Origin: Hyphomicrobiales bacterium
GTDB lineage: Bacteria > Pseudomonadota > Alphaproteobacteria > Rhodobacterales > Rhodobacteraceae
Reading direction: 5' to 3'
Assembly: GCA_003558415.1 (NCBI GenBank)
Contig: PWLT01000056.1
Location: 1-6,101, forward strand
Length of the DNA: 6,101 nucleotides
Positions 1 to 5,021 of the stretch are shown piece after piece (position 1 is the stretch's first letter; the number at the start of each line of letters is the position of its first letter). The notes beneath the pieces were generated by a model. The model was given only the letters and a program-made list of their open reading frames with translations, ran no database searches and was not told where the DNA came from. The position numbers were made by a program, and so were the translations under genes.

Positions 1-16
1 GCCAACGGCGCTGGGT

Positions 17-160
17 AGAGCGTGTTGTGTTTAATCGGACTCGTCCAGAACCTGACAGAGGGCATGCGGCCGCCCGAGGTGGGCGCGAATGCGCCCGCCG
101 CCCACTTCCGAACGGAATGAAGTCGGATGACCATGATTCACCCTGACTCAATCACGCTCT
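17..160. repeat. 144-bp segment with terminal inverted repeats (possible MITE or IS relic)
   Basis: AGAGCGTG at 17-24 is repeated as its exact complement CACGCTCT at 153-160. If one base is skipped, the match continues inward: TTGTGT on the left, and TTGAGT when the right end is read inward. GAGCGTG followed by TTG resembles the ends of some IS5-family elements as I remember them, but I cannot verify that. No matching target duplication is visible outside the repeats, and there is no room for a transposase. An 8-bp inverted repeat in about 200 bp can arise by chance, so this is a tentative call. Confidence 0.25.
79..105. other. GC-rich hairpin
   Basis: Two mutually exclusive stems overlap. 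GGGCGC (81-86) pairs with GCGCCC (91-96) around a GAAT loop, and GTGGGC (79-84) pairs with GCCCAC (100-105). There is no T-run on either side, so if it is a terminator it is not a classical one. It lies inside the inverted-repeat-bounded segment and may simply be part of that element's fold. Confidence 0.4.
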
Positions 161-203
161 CCCGAACCCGGTGACGGGTGTGCCGGGGGCCATGTCGGAG
201 CGT

Positions 204-605
204 TCAGCCCGGCAGCCTCTCGCGACCGACATCGTCGGGGTGGCGGCTTGCCGCGGGGTCGGGTCGGCAGGGGGCGCTGGTCCCGGGCGGCGGTGCGGGG
301 CGCATCGGCTTTCCGCTCTCGCGGGCCTGCGCGCGGACGGGGAGGTGGCGCGCCTCGGCCATCAGCGAGATCAGGATCTCGACATGCCGCGCAACGCTGT
401 AGCTCGCTTCGCCGGCGCGGCGCTGGGCTTCGGCGTGCGCTTCGTGTTCGATCAGCCGCGCGACGATATCCTCGACCGTGCGGGTGCCGGCGAGGAGGGC
501 GCGCAGCAGGCGCGTGCGGCGGTAATCGGCAAGCCCGATCCGCGCGGCGCGGATCAGCAGCCGCGGGCGTTTCAGGCGGGCGATCTGGGAATGCAGCTCG
601 GACAT
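204..605 (-). CDS. DUF6477 family protein
   Basis: This is a small cytoplasmic protein of 133 residues with unknown biochemical function. It has no signal peptide and no membrane segment. The first 90 or so residues match the pattern I associate with DUF6477: an N-terminal basic stretch (LKRPRLLIRAARIG at about 11-24, then DYRR), a helical middle, and YSVARHVEILISLMAEAR at about 69-86. The last 45 residues are Pro/Arg-rich, low in complexity and probably disordered. I chose the ATG at 605 because GGAGGT sits just upstream at good spacing and the conserved N-terminus follows at once; an in-frame start at 647 would add 14 unconserved residues. The gene is divergent from the GafA-like regulator and shares its control region. 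As I recall, a small gene also sits beside gafA in Rhodobacter capsulatus, so a role in the same regulon is plausible but unproven. The family call is fairly firm and the function unknown. Confidence 0.8.
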   Translation of the reverse strand: MSELHSQIARLKRPRLLIRAARIGLADYRRTRLLRALLAGTRTVEDIVARLIEHEAHAEAQRRAGEASYSVARHVEILISLMAEARHLPVRAQARESGKPMRPAPPPGTSAPCRPDPAASRHPDDVGRERLPG

Positions 606-718
606 CGGACCTCCGCGAGATGTTTCGTGGAGGGCAGGGTGACTCAACTCAAGCGGGTGTTGCGGACTCCTCGCGAGCTGCGAACGTTCCTTTCAGTACG
701 GTTTAGGAATTGAAAGCA

Positions 719-747
719 ATTATCAACATCCCGACGCATTGTTAACG
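719..747 (-). promoter_or_regulatory. Candidate promoter of the DUF6477 gene
   Basis: Read on the minus strand, GATAAT (719-724) matches the -10 consensus at five of six positions. Seventeen bases upstream lies CGTTAA (742-747), which overlaps one half of the CtrA box. An activator box covering the -35 position is the arrangement seen in CtrA-activated promoters of Caulobacter. The implied leader is roughly 105 nt. This is inferred from sequence only. Confidence 0.35.
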
Positions 748-757
748 AACCGGTAAC
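741..757 (+). promoter_or_regulatory. CtrA-type box between the divergent genes
   Basis: GTTAACG-AAC-CGGTAAC contains TTAA (742-745), seven bases, then GTAAC (753-757). The CtrA consensus is TTAA-N7-TTAAC, so there is one mismatch. The sequence is also a near-perfect 7-3-7 inverted repeat. It sits at or next to the -35 position of the candidate promoters on both sides. CtrA is the alphaproteobacterial response regulator that controls the cell cycle, motility and, in Rhodobacterales, gafA and GTA production. Binding is inferred from the motif and context. Confidence 0.55.
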
Positions 758-783
758 GATTGCACCCGATGGTTGTGGATACT
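755..783 (+). promoter_or_regulatory. Candidate promoter of the GafA-like gene
   Basis: GATACT (778-783) matches four of six -10 positions. The expected -35 position (755-760) overlaps the right half of the CtrA box and has no sigma-70 consensus of its own, which would fit an activator-dependent promoter. Transcription would begin near 790. That leaves about 35 nt of leader for the start at 825, and too little for the alternative ATG at 798. Confidence 0.3.
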
Positions 784-824
784 TTTCTGACCGGGGCATG
801 GCAGCGGCTTGGGGGGCGCGCGGC

Positions 825-1979
825 ATGACGACGAATTTCCAGACCACACGCGACCTCCCCGGCTGGGTTCCCGACAGCGTGCGACTCTATCTCTCGCACA
901 CCGAAACGGGGGCATCGCTGCGGATGCTCGCCCGCAGGGAAGGCTGCCATCCCTCGACCATCCTGCGCAGGGTACGCCGGTTCGAGAATCGTCGGGACGA
1001 TCCGCTTGTGGACGAGGCCCTCGATCTGCTGGGACGGTCCACCGGGGCAGCCGGCAGGCATGGCATTGCCGGGGCCGGGGCGGAGCGTCGTTCAGCCGAC
1101 CCAGACGAGGACAGCCTGCACATGACCGCAAGTTTGCGCACCGGAAAGACGACCATCTGCGACGCCGAAACCATATCGCGCGAGGCCCGGCGCATCCTGC
1201 GCCGGCTCAGCGAAAGCGGTGCGATCCTCGCCGTGGCGCCGGAGATGGAGAAAGCCGTGGTGATGAAGGAAGGCCCCGATGGCACCGCCACCCGGATCGC
1301 CGTGGTGGCGCGCGAGGTCGCACAGGCCTTCGCGCTCAAGGACTGGATCGCCCTGCGGCGCAGCGGACGGGTGGCGAGCTATGTCATCACCCAGGCCGGG
1401 CGCGCGGCGCTCAAGCGGCTCTTGAGCGAAGACGAGGCGACGGGGTTCTCCGAGGCTCCCGCGCCCTTTGCCGCACAGCACCGCGAGTGGGACACACGCG
1501 AGATCAGCACCGATGGCGGCGGGCGCGAGCGGATGCGCTACAACGCCGCCGAGTCGCCAGTGGCGATGCTGGCGCGGCGGCGCGACCGGGATGGAAAACC
1601 CTTCCTGAATGCGGAACTCGTCACCGCCGCCGAGCGGCTGCGCGAGGATTTTGAACTTGCCCAGATGGGTCCGCGCGTGGCGCAGAACTGGGACCGTTTC
1701 CTCACCGGCGGCGATCGCGGCGGGTTCAGCGCCGGTGACGGGCCGGGTGACGGCCCGCGCGCGGCGCGCGAACGGGTCGCGGCGGCGCTGCGCGATCTGG
1801 GTCCGGGGCTGGGCGATGTGGCGCTGCGCTGCTGCTGTTACCTGGAGGGGCTGGAGGCGACCGAACGCCGCATGGGCTGGTCGGCGCGCTCGGGCAAGAT
1901 CGTGCTGCGCATCGCCCTGACGCGGCTCAAACGTCACTATGACGAGGTCTCGGGCGGGCGCCCCCCGTTGATCGGCTGA
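825..1979 (+). CDS. gafA: GafA-like HTH/DUF6456 transcriptional regulator (GTA activator homologue)
   Basis: This is a cytoplasmic DNA-binding protein of 384 residues. An N-terminal helix-turn-helix lies at about 31-54 ([20 protein letters not shown]). A second winged-helix-like domain spans about 113-200. A linker of about 35 residues leads to a C-terminal DUF6456 domain at about 236-374, starting [16 protein letters not shown] and ending with a sigma region 4-like helix pair that contains [21 protein letters not shown]6456 is interrupted by a Gly/Asp-rich loop at 295-312 that includes a duplicated GDGP. I chose the ATG at 825, preceded by a G-run at 811-816, over the in-frame ATG at 798, because the extra nine residues look unconserved and 798 would leave almost no leader. 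The length, the domain order and the CtrA box upstream match my knowledge of GafA from Rhodobacter capsulatus, a direct activator of the GTA promoter whose own expression depends on CtrA and quorum sensing. In Caulobacter the two halves are separate proteins, GafY and GafZ. A paralogous DUF6456 regulator remains possible. Confidence 0.65.
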   Translation: MTTNFQTTRDLPGWVPDSVRLYLSHTETGASLRMLARREGCHPSTILRRVRRFENRRDDPLVDEALDLLGRSTGAAGRHGIAGAGAERRSADPDEDSLHMTASLRTGKTTICDAETISREARRILRRLSESGAILAVAPEMEKAVVMKEGPDGTATRIAVVAREVAQAFALKDWIALRRSGRVASYVITQAGRAALKRLLSEDEATGFSEAPAPFAAQHREWDTREISTDGGGRERMRYNAAESPVAMLARRRDRDGKPFLNAELVTAAERLREDFELAQMGPRVAQNWDRFLTGGDRGGFSAGDGPGDGPRAARERVAAALRDLGPGLGDVALRCCCYLEGLEATERRMGWSARSGKIVLRIALTRLKRHYDEVSGGRPPLIG

Positions 1980-2003
1980 TACGCCGGATCCTGCGGCGCG
2001 GTT

Positions 2004-2033
2004 GCAGCGCGCGCGTCAGGATGCGCGCGCTGC
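2004..2033 (+). terminator. Terminator-like hairpin after the GafA-like gene
   Basis: A perfect 11-bp stem (GCAGCGCGCGC, 2004-2014, with its complement at 2023-2033) closes an 8-nt loop. It begins 25 bp after the stop codon at 1979. Only a short, interrupted T-stretch follows (GGGGCTTTGG), so termination may be leaky or assisted. It separates the regulator gene from lipA, which has its own promoter just beyond. Confidence 0.6.
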
Positions 2034-2039
2034 GGGGCT

Positions 2040-2068
2040 TTGGACATTGCCGTCGCGTGGCGCTATGT
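2040..2068 (+). promoter_or_regulatory. lipA promoter
   Basis: TTGGAC (2040-2045) and CTATGT (2063-2068) are spaced by exactly 17 bp, a good housekeeping sigma-70 pattern for a GC-rich alphaproteobacterium. The start of transcription would fall near 2075, giving a leader of about 18 nt that contains little besides the ribosome binding site. I see no operator or riboswitch. Confidence 0.55.
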
Positions 2069-2092
2069 AGGGGCGCAAAGAAAGGGAACCCG

Positions 2093-3049
2093 ATGAGCCC
2101 ACGCGATCTGTCCGCCCCCGCGCAACGCCACCCCGAGAAGGCGCACCGCCCCGATACAGAGGTTCTGCGCAAGCCCGACTGGATCCGGGTCAAGGCCCCG
2201 ACTTCCAAGGGCTATCGCCAGACGCGCGAGATCATCAAGGAAAACAAACTCCTCACCGTCTGCGAGGAAGCCGGCTGCCCCAATGTCGGCGAGTGCTGGA
2301 GCGCGGGCCACGCGACCATGATGATCATGGGCGAGATCTGCACCCGCGGCTGCACCTTCTGCAACGTGGCCACGGGGCGGCCCGATGCGCTCGACGCCTT
2401 TGAGCCCGGACGCGTCGCCCATGCGGTCGAGAAGCTCGGGCTCAACCATGTGGTCGTCACCAGCGTTGACCGCGACGATCTCGACGATGGCGGGGCCGAG
2501 CATTTCGCGCAGACGATCCGCGCGATCCGCCACCGTGCGCCGGACACGACGATCGAGATCCTGACACCGGATTTCCTCAAATGCCCGCCCTCGGCGCTCG
2601 AGACGGTCGTGGCCGCGCGGCCGGACGTGTTCAACCACAATCTCGAAACCGTGCCTGGCCTTTACCAGGAGGTCCGCCCCGGCGCGCGCTATTTCCATTC
2701 GCTTCGCCTGCTCCAGCGGGTCAAGGAACTCGACCCGGCGATGTTCACCAAGTCGGGCATCATGGTCGGGCTGGGCGAGGAGCGCCCGCAGGTCTTGCAG
2801 GTGATGGACGACATGCGCTCGGCCGATGTCGATTTCCTCACCATCGGTCAGTACCTGCAGCCGACGCCCAAGCATCACCGCATCGACCGCTTCGTCACTC
2901 CCGACGAATTCGCCGCCTATGAGAGGGCCGCCTATGGCAAGGGCTTCCTGATGGTCTCGGCCACGCCGCTGACGCGGTCGAGCTATCACGCGGGCGAGGA
3001 TTTCGCGCGGCTGCGCGAGGCCCGGCTGGCGCGGCTGGGCGCGGGCTGA
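2093..3049 (+). CDS. lipA: Lipoyl synthase (radical SAM)
   Basis: LipA inserts two sulfur atoms at C6 and C8 of the protein-bound octanoyl chain. This completes the lipoyl cofactor of pyruvate and 2-oxoglutarate dehydrogenases and of the glycine cleavage H protein. It acts in the cytoplasm. The auxiliary [4Fe-4S] cluster motif CX4CX5C is at C57, C62 and C68. The radical-SAM cluster motif CX3CX2C is at C83, C87 and C90, followed by NVATGRP. The conserved RSSYHAGE near residues 295-302 supplies the serine that ligates the auxiliary cluster. At 318 residues it is the usual length. I chose the ATG at 2093 because AAAGGGAA lies about five bases upstream. The in-frame ATG at 2021 falls inside the preceding terminator hairpin and upstream of the promoter. 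The gene appears to be transcribed alone, ends 2 bp from a convergent gene, and shows no sign of damage. LipB is not in the window. Confidence 0.97.
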   Translation: MSPRDLSAPAQRHPEKAHRPDTEVLRKPDWIRVKAPTSKGYRQTREIIKENKLLTVCEEAGCPNVGECWSAGHATMMIMGEICTRGCTFCNVATGRPDALDAFEPGRVAHAVEKLGLNHVVVTSVDRDDLDDGGAEHFAQTIRAIRHRAPDTTIEILTPDFLKCPPSALETVVAARPDVFNHNLETVPGLYQEVRPGARYFHSLRLLQRVKELDPAMFTKSGIMVGLGEERPQVLQVMDDMRSADVDFLTIGQYLQPTPKHHRIDRFVTPDEFAAYERAAYGKGFLMVSATPLTRSSYHAGEDFARLREARLARLGAG

Positions 3050-3058
3050 ACTCAGCCC
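3043..3058. terminator. Bidirectional hairpin built from two convergent stop codons
   Basis: GGGCTGA (3043-3049) and TCAGCCC (3052-3058) are exact complements separated by AC. The stop codon of lipA (TGA, 3047-3049) and that of the minus-strand cytochrome (TCA on this strand, 3052-3054) are each other's complement in the inner stem. The stem would effectively be 6 bp with a 4-nt loop, and there is no T-run on either side. It may end transcription from both sides, but it is short. Confidence 0.4.
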
Positions 3059-3936
3059 TCGACACGCAGCAGATAGGCGGCGATGGCGTCGAGATCCTCG
3101 CGCGGGAGCTGCGAAAGGCTGCGCACCACGTTCGCCATGCTGCCCCCGGCCACGTCGAATTCGGGCGTGAAACCCGATTGCAGATAGCCCGCGATCTCGC
3201 TTTGTGACCACCCCAGCGTGCCGGGCCGGATATCGGGGATGCGCCCATCGCCCGCCGGGTTCGGCGCCCCCGCGAGCCAGCGGGTCCGGTCGAGCCCGCC
3301 CAAGGCATCGCGCGGCGTGTGGCACTCGCCGCAATGGGCCAGCGCCTCGGCCAGGTAGCGCCCGCGCGTCTCCTGCTCCGTCAGATCGCCCGCGACCGCC
3401 CAGCCGTCATCCATGTAGAGCCGCTTCCAGACGCCCAGATTGCGCCGGATATTGAAGGGAAATCCGATCTCATGCGGCGCGTCCGGGGCTTCGCTGTGCG
3501 GCAGATCCTGCCAGTAGGCCCACAGATCGGCGACATCCTGCGGATCGGCCCGAAGATAGGCGGTGTAGGGGAAGGCGGGGAAATAATGCTGTCCCTCGGG
3601 CGAGATGCCGCGCAGCATCGCATTGGCAAAGGCCTCGAAATCCCACGCCCCGATGCCGTGCTCGGGATCGGGCGAGATGTTCGGTGCGACGAACGTGCCG
3701 AAGGGTGATTCGAAACGCTGCCCCCCGGCGAGCACGAGCCGTTCCTCGTCCTCCGTCTCGGGCGCGGCATGGCAGGATGCACAGCCCGCCGCCCAGAACA
3801 CCGCCTCGCCACGCGCCGCATCGCCTTCGAGGCCGGCCAGCGCATCCTCCTCCAGTGGTACGGGACGTGTCAGCCAGACCCAGCCGCCCAGGGCGATCAG
3901 CCCCACAAGGGCGAGCAAGGCGATCACACGGCGCAT
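3052..3936 (-). CDS. Diheme cytochrome c, membrane-anchored or periplasmic
   Basis: This electron carrier has 294 residues and two c-type hemes. A positively charged start (MRR) and a hydrophobic helix at 4-22 without a clear cleavage site suggest a membrane anchor facing the periplasm. The first domain binds heme at C52-A-S-C55-H56, and M107 in the segment NAMLRGISPEGQHYFPAFPY is the likely distal ligand. The second has C202-G-E-C205-H206, with M267 in GGSMANVV as the likely ligand. The PAFPYT segment and the two-domain layout resemble the cytochrome subunits of periplasmic gluconate and alcohol dehydrogenases, but no such dehydrogenase is nearby. I chose the ATG at 3936 because a G-rich stretch precedes it and the hydrophobic segment follows at once; the ATG at 3948 would also be in frame. 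It lies 58 bp downstream of cytochrome c' on the same strand, probably in one operon. The partner and exact role are unknown. Confidence 0.9.
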   Translation of the reverse strand: MRRVIALLALVGLIALGGWVWLTRPVPLEEDALAGLEGDAARGEAVFWAAGCASCHAAPETEDEERLVLAGGQRFESPFGTFVAPNISPDPEHGIGAWDFEAFANAMLRGISPEGQHYFPAFPYTAYLRADPQDVADLWAYWQDLPHSEAPDAPHEIGFPFNIRRNLGVWKRLYMDDGWAVAGDLTEQETRGRYLAEALAHCGECHTPRDALGGLDRTRWLAGAPNPAGDGRIPDIRPGTLGWSQSEIAGYLQSGFTPEFDVAGGSMANVVRSLSQLPREDLDAIAAYLLRVEG

Positions 3937-3971
3937 CGCCGCCCCCATGCCGTCGCGTGGACAGGGGCGGG

Positions 3972-3990
3972 GGTCACCCGTTCGGTCACC
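3972..3990. repeat. Short direct repeat in the cytochrome operon gap
   Basis: GGTCACC occurs at 3972-3978 and again at 3984-3990, a 12-bp period, in the 58-bp gap between the cytochrome c' stop and the diheme cytochrome start. Each copy is palindromic except at its centre, so the two could also pair imperfectly in RNA. Its function is unknown; chance is possible. Confidence 0.3.
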
Positions 3991-3994
3991 GGTT

Positions 3995-4456
3995 TTACTC
4001 TTCGGCGCGGTTCGCGTCGTGACAGGCGGCGCAGGCGTTGCCCACCGGGCCGAGCGCCCCTTGCAGGCTGGCCAGATCCTGACCCGCCGCCTCCTGAAAC
4101 GCCGCCGTGGCCGCGCGCAGATCCGCGAACTTGCTGGCGAAATCCTCCGCGTCCTCCCAGATCGAGGGCAGCGCGCGCGTGTTATCCACGCTGGCATTGT
4201 CCGAGCCCTCGGGCCAGTGACGATCCTGATGCGTGTGGGTCAGCGCGGCGAGATTGTCGGCCGAACGCTGGGCGATTTCCGAATCGTAATCGATATCGCC
4301 CTGGGCCATCTGCACCAGCGGCCCGATATTGTAGGCGAAAAGCGTGAACTGGGCCTGGCGCGCGTCGATGGCGTCGCGGATCGGGTCGGCGAGCACGGCG
4401 CCCGTGCCGATAACGAGTGCAAGCGCGCCGGAAGCGAATATGTGGCTGGATTTCAT
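3995..4456 (-). CDS. Cytochrome c' (c-556-like four-helix c-type cytochrome)
   Basis: This is a periplasmic protein of 153 residues. A signal peptide at 1-23 ends VLA before D24. The mature part is helical: RQAQFTLFAYNIGPLVQMAQGDIDYD near 33-58 forms the first helix and turn, and the heme motif C142-A-A-C145-H146 lies close to the C-terminus. This C-terminal heme on a four-helix bundle defines the cytochrome c' superfamily. Members often lack a sixth ligand and bind NO or CO, and several protect against NO; related c-556 forms use a Met ligand and only carry electrons. The sequence alone does not settle which applies here. I chose the ATG at 4456 because AGAGGTGAG precedes it at good spacing; an in-frame GTG lies at 4465. 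The gene is first in a likely two-gene unit with the diheme cytochrome and divergent from the small cytochrome c. Confidence 0.88.
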   Translation of the reverse strand: MKSSHIFASGALALVIGTGAVLADPIRDAIDARQAQFTLFAYNIGPLVQMAQGDIDYDSEIAQRSADNLAALTHTHQDRHWPEGSDNASVDNTRALPSIWEDAEDFASKFADLRAATAAFQEAAGQDLASLQGALGPVGNACAACHDANRAEE

Positions 4457-4493
4457 GGAACTCACCTCTGTTGAAATGTTTTATCGCAGACAC

Positions 4494-4521
4494 ATCTTAC
4501 CAGAGCGCCGCTATCGGTCAA
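4494..4521 (-). promoter_or_regulatory. Candidate promoter of the cytochrome c' operon
   Basis: On the minus strand TTGACC (4516-4521) and TAAGAT (4494-4499) are 16 bp apart. Transcription would begin near 4487, about 30 nt before the ATG at 4456. I found no clear FNR-type (TTGAT-N4-ATCAA) or NnrR-like site around it, so oxygen or NO control is not supported by sequence. Confidence 0.45.
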
Positions 4522-4528
4522 ATGCCGC

Positions 4529-4651
4529 GGAGGTGAACGGTGAATGCGCGATTCCGCCGATTGCCGTGGCGGCATCGTGCCGGCAACCGGGCCACGATGC
4601 TTGGCCGAGCCCGCGACTCAGGGCAGGATGGGGGCGCCAACGCACAGATGA
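4529..4651 (+). other. Possible leader ORF (35 codons) with a strong ribosome binding site
   Basis: GGAGG at 4529-4533 is the best Shine-Dalgarno sequence in this gap. It precedes a GTG at 4540 (6-nt spacing) and an ATG at 4544 (10-nt spacing) in different frames. The ATG frame encodes 35 residues and stops at 4649-4651, immediately before the AAGGA that serves the small cytochrome gene. That would allow translational coupling. The peptide has two cysteines and no recognisable domain. The GTG frame runs through the cytochrome gene out of frame and is unlikely to be real. Treat as a hypothesis. Confidence 0.2.
4571..4601. promoter_or_regulatory. Strong hairpin or operator in the divergent cytochrome region
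   Basis: GCATCGTG (4572-4579) and CACGATGC (4593-4600) are exact 8-bp complements. Inside them CCGG (4580-4583) can pair with CCGG (4587-4590) around a CAA loop, leaving a 2-nt bulge, so twelve pairs can form, plus a G-U at the base. No T-run follows. It lies about 61 bp before the small cytochrome gene and may be a regulator-binding inverted repeat or a structured mRNA leader. I see no convincing plus-strand promoter to decide between these. Confidence 0.45.
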
Positions 4652-4661
4652 AGGATCAGTC

Positions 4662-4991
4662 ATGCGACATATTGCCATCGGTATCGCCGCCGCTCTCGGC
4701 CTCGGGCTCGGTGCGGCCGCAGCCTACGAGAAGGACGCCGACAAGGACGAGGTCAAGGCCGAGGCCGAGGTCACTGCCGAGGACCTGCTGGCCGCCGATG
4801 TCGAGATGGGCGCCGAGGGCTACGCCCAGGATTGCTCCGGATGCCACGCGACGCCGGCGCGGATCATGCGCGGGGTCGAGGGCGATACACCCGAGGAGCA
4901 GGCGCTTTGGCTCGAGGGCTTCCTGCCCGATCACTATGCCCCGGAGGCTGAGATGCGTGCCGCGATCATCGCCTATATGCTTGCCGACTGA
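4662..4991 (+). CDS. Small periplasmic monoheme cytochrome c
   Basis: This electron-transfer protein has 109 residues. A signal peptide at 1-21 (hydrophobic I4-A21, ending AAAA before Y22) sends it to the periplasm. The next 25 residues are highly charged (Lys/Asp/Glu) and probably a flexible linker. The heme motif is C58-S-G-C61-H62. The fold is small: after the motif come ATPARIMRG, an acidic helix (about 76-87), then FLPDHYAP and a final helix ending IAYMLAD. No canonical distal Met segment is evident; H91, M69 or M98 could be the sixth ligand. I chose the ATG at 4662 because AAGGA lies six bases upstream and the signal peptide starts there; longer in-frame starts add a non-secretory extension. 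It is divergent from cytochrome c' and converges on the flavocytochrome gene 21 bp away. I do not recognise a named family. Confidence 0.85.
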   Translation: MRHIAIGIAAALGLGLGAAAAYEKDADKDEVKAEAEVTAEDLLAADVEMGAEGYAQDCSGCHATPARIMRGVEGDTPEEQALWLEGFLPDHYAPEAEMRAAIIAYMLAD

Positions 4992-4998
4992 CGCCGGC

Positions 4999-5021
4999 GC
5001 GCTGCGCGGGACTCAGCGCAG
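4999..5021. terminator. Hairpin between convergent cytochrome and flavocytochrome genes
   Basis: Two alternative 6-bp stems overlap: GCGCTG (4999-5004) with CAGCGC (5014-5019), and CTGCGC (5002-5007) with GCGCAG (5016-5021). They span the 21-bp gap and the stop codon of the minus-strand gene (5013-5015). No T-run is present on either strand. A shared bidirectional terminator is likely from the position. Confidence 0.4.

Larger units (their letters stand above)
1..203. other. Left-edge non-coding stretch, no confident gene
   Basis: I see no gene I can support here. On the minus strand an ATG at 134 opens a frame that stays open to the left edge (44 codons). It has mixed codon choice for this genome (CGA, CTT, AGG, ATT and AAA all occur) and I do not recognise the peptide. 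The opposite strand is also open in the antiparallel frame until a TGA at about 144, which suggests that openness is simply GC-driven. The stretch carries a hairpin at 79-105, three GANTC sites (38-42, 135-139, 145-149) and the inverted-repeat-bounded segment listed separately. A 5-bp hairpin at 166-179 (ACCCG/CGGGT) lies just past the stop of the DUF6477 gene and could be a weak terminator. Confidence 0.5.

Noticed and set aside
13..45. A tRNA-like string (GGGTAGAGC followed by TTTAATC)
   Set aside because: It resembles a tRNA D-arm and anticodon loop, but no acceptor stem or T-arm (GGTTCGA) follows at the right distance.
1..134. Partial minus-strand frame from ATG 134 open to the left edge
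   Set aside because: Only 44 codons are visible, the peptide is unfamiliar, codon choice is mixed and the opposite strand is equally open. It overlaps the inverted-repeat segment. Sequence to the left would be needed to call it.
171..713. A 180-codon open frame on the plus strand starting at GTG 171
   Set aside because: It lies antisense to the DUF6477 gene, has no recognisable domain and low-complexity composition, and runs into the divergent control region. The minus-strand gene has family motifs and a good ribosome binding site.
1092..1937. A 281-codon minus-strand frame across the GafA-like gene
   Set aside because: It is a shadow of the regulator gene, has no domain and lacks a credible start signal.
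2063..3334. A 423-codon minus-strand frame across lipA
   Set aside because: It is antisense to a complete, motif-verified lipA and contains no recognisable domain; it is a product of GC-rich codon use.
3937..4197. An 87-residue N-terminal extension of the diheme cytochrome
   Set aside because: The extension overlaps the end of cytochrome c' out of frame, is Arg/Pro-rich and would bury the signal or anchor segment that begins at 3936.
4344..4661. A 106-residue N-terminal extension of the small cytochrome c
   Set aside because: It overlaps the start of cytochrome c' on the other strand and would place the signal peptide in the middle of the protein; the ATG at 4662 has its own ribosome binding site.
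4457..4661. An FNR- or NO-regulator site in the divergent cytochrome region
   Set aside because: I searched by eye for TTGAT-N4-ATCAA-like and TTG-N8-CAA-like patterns because of the cytochrome c' gene, and found none that fits.
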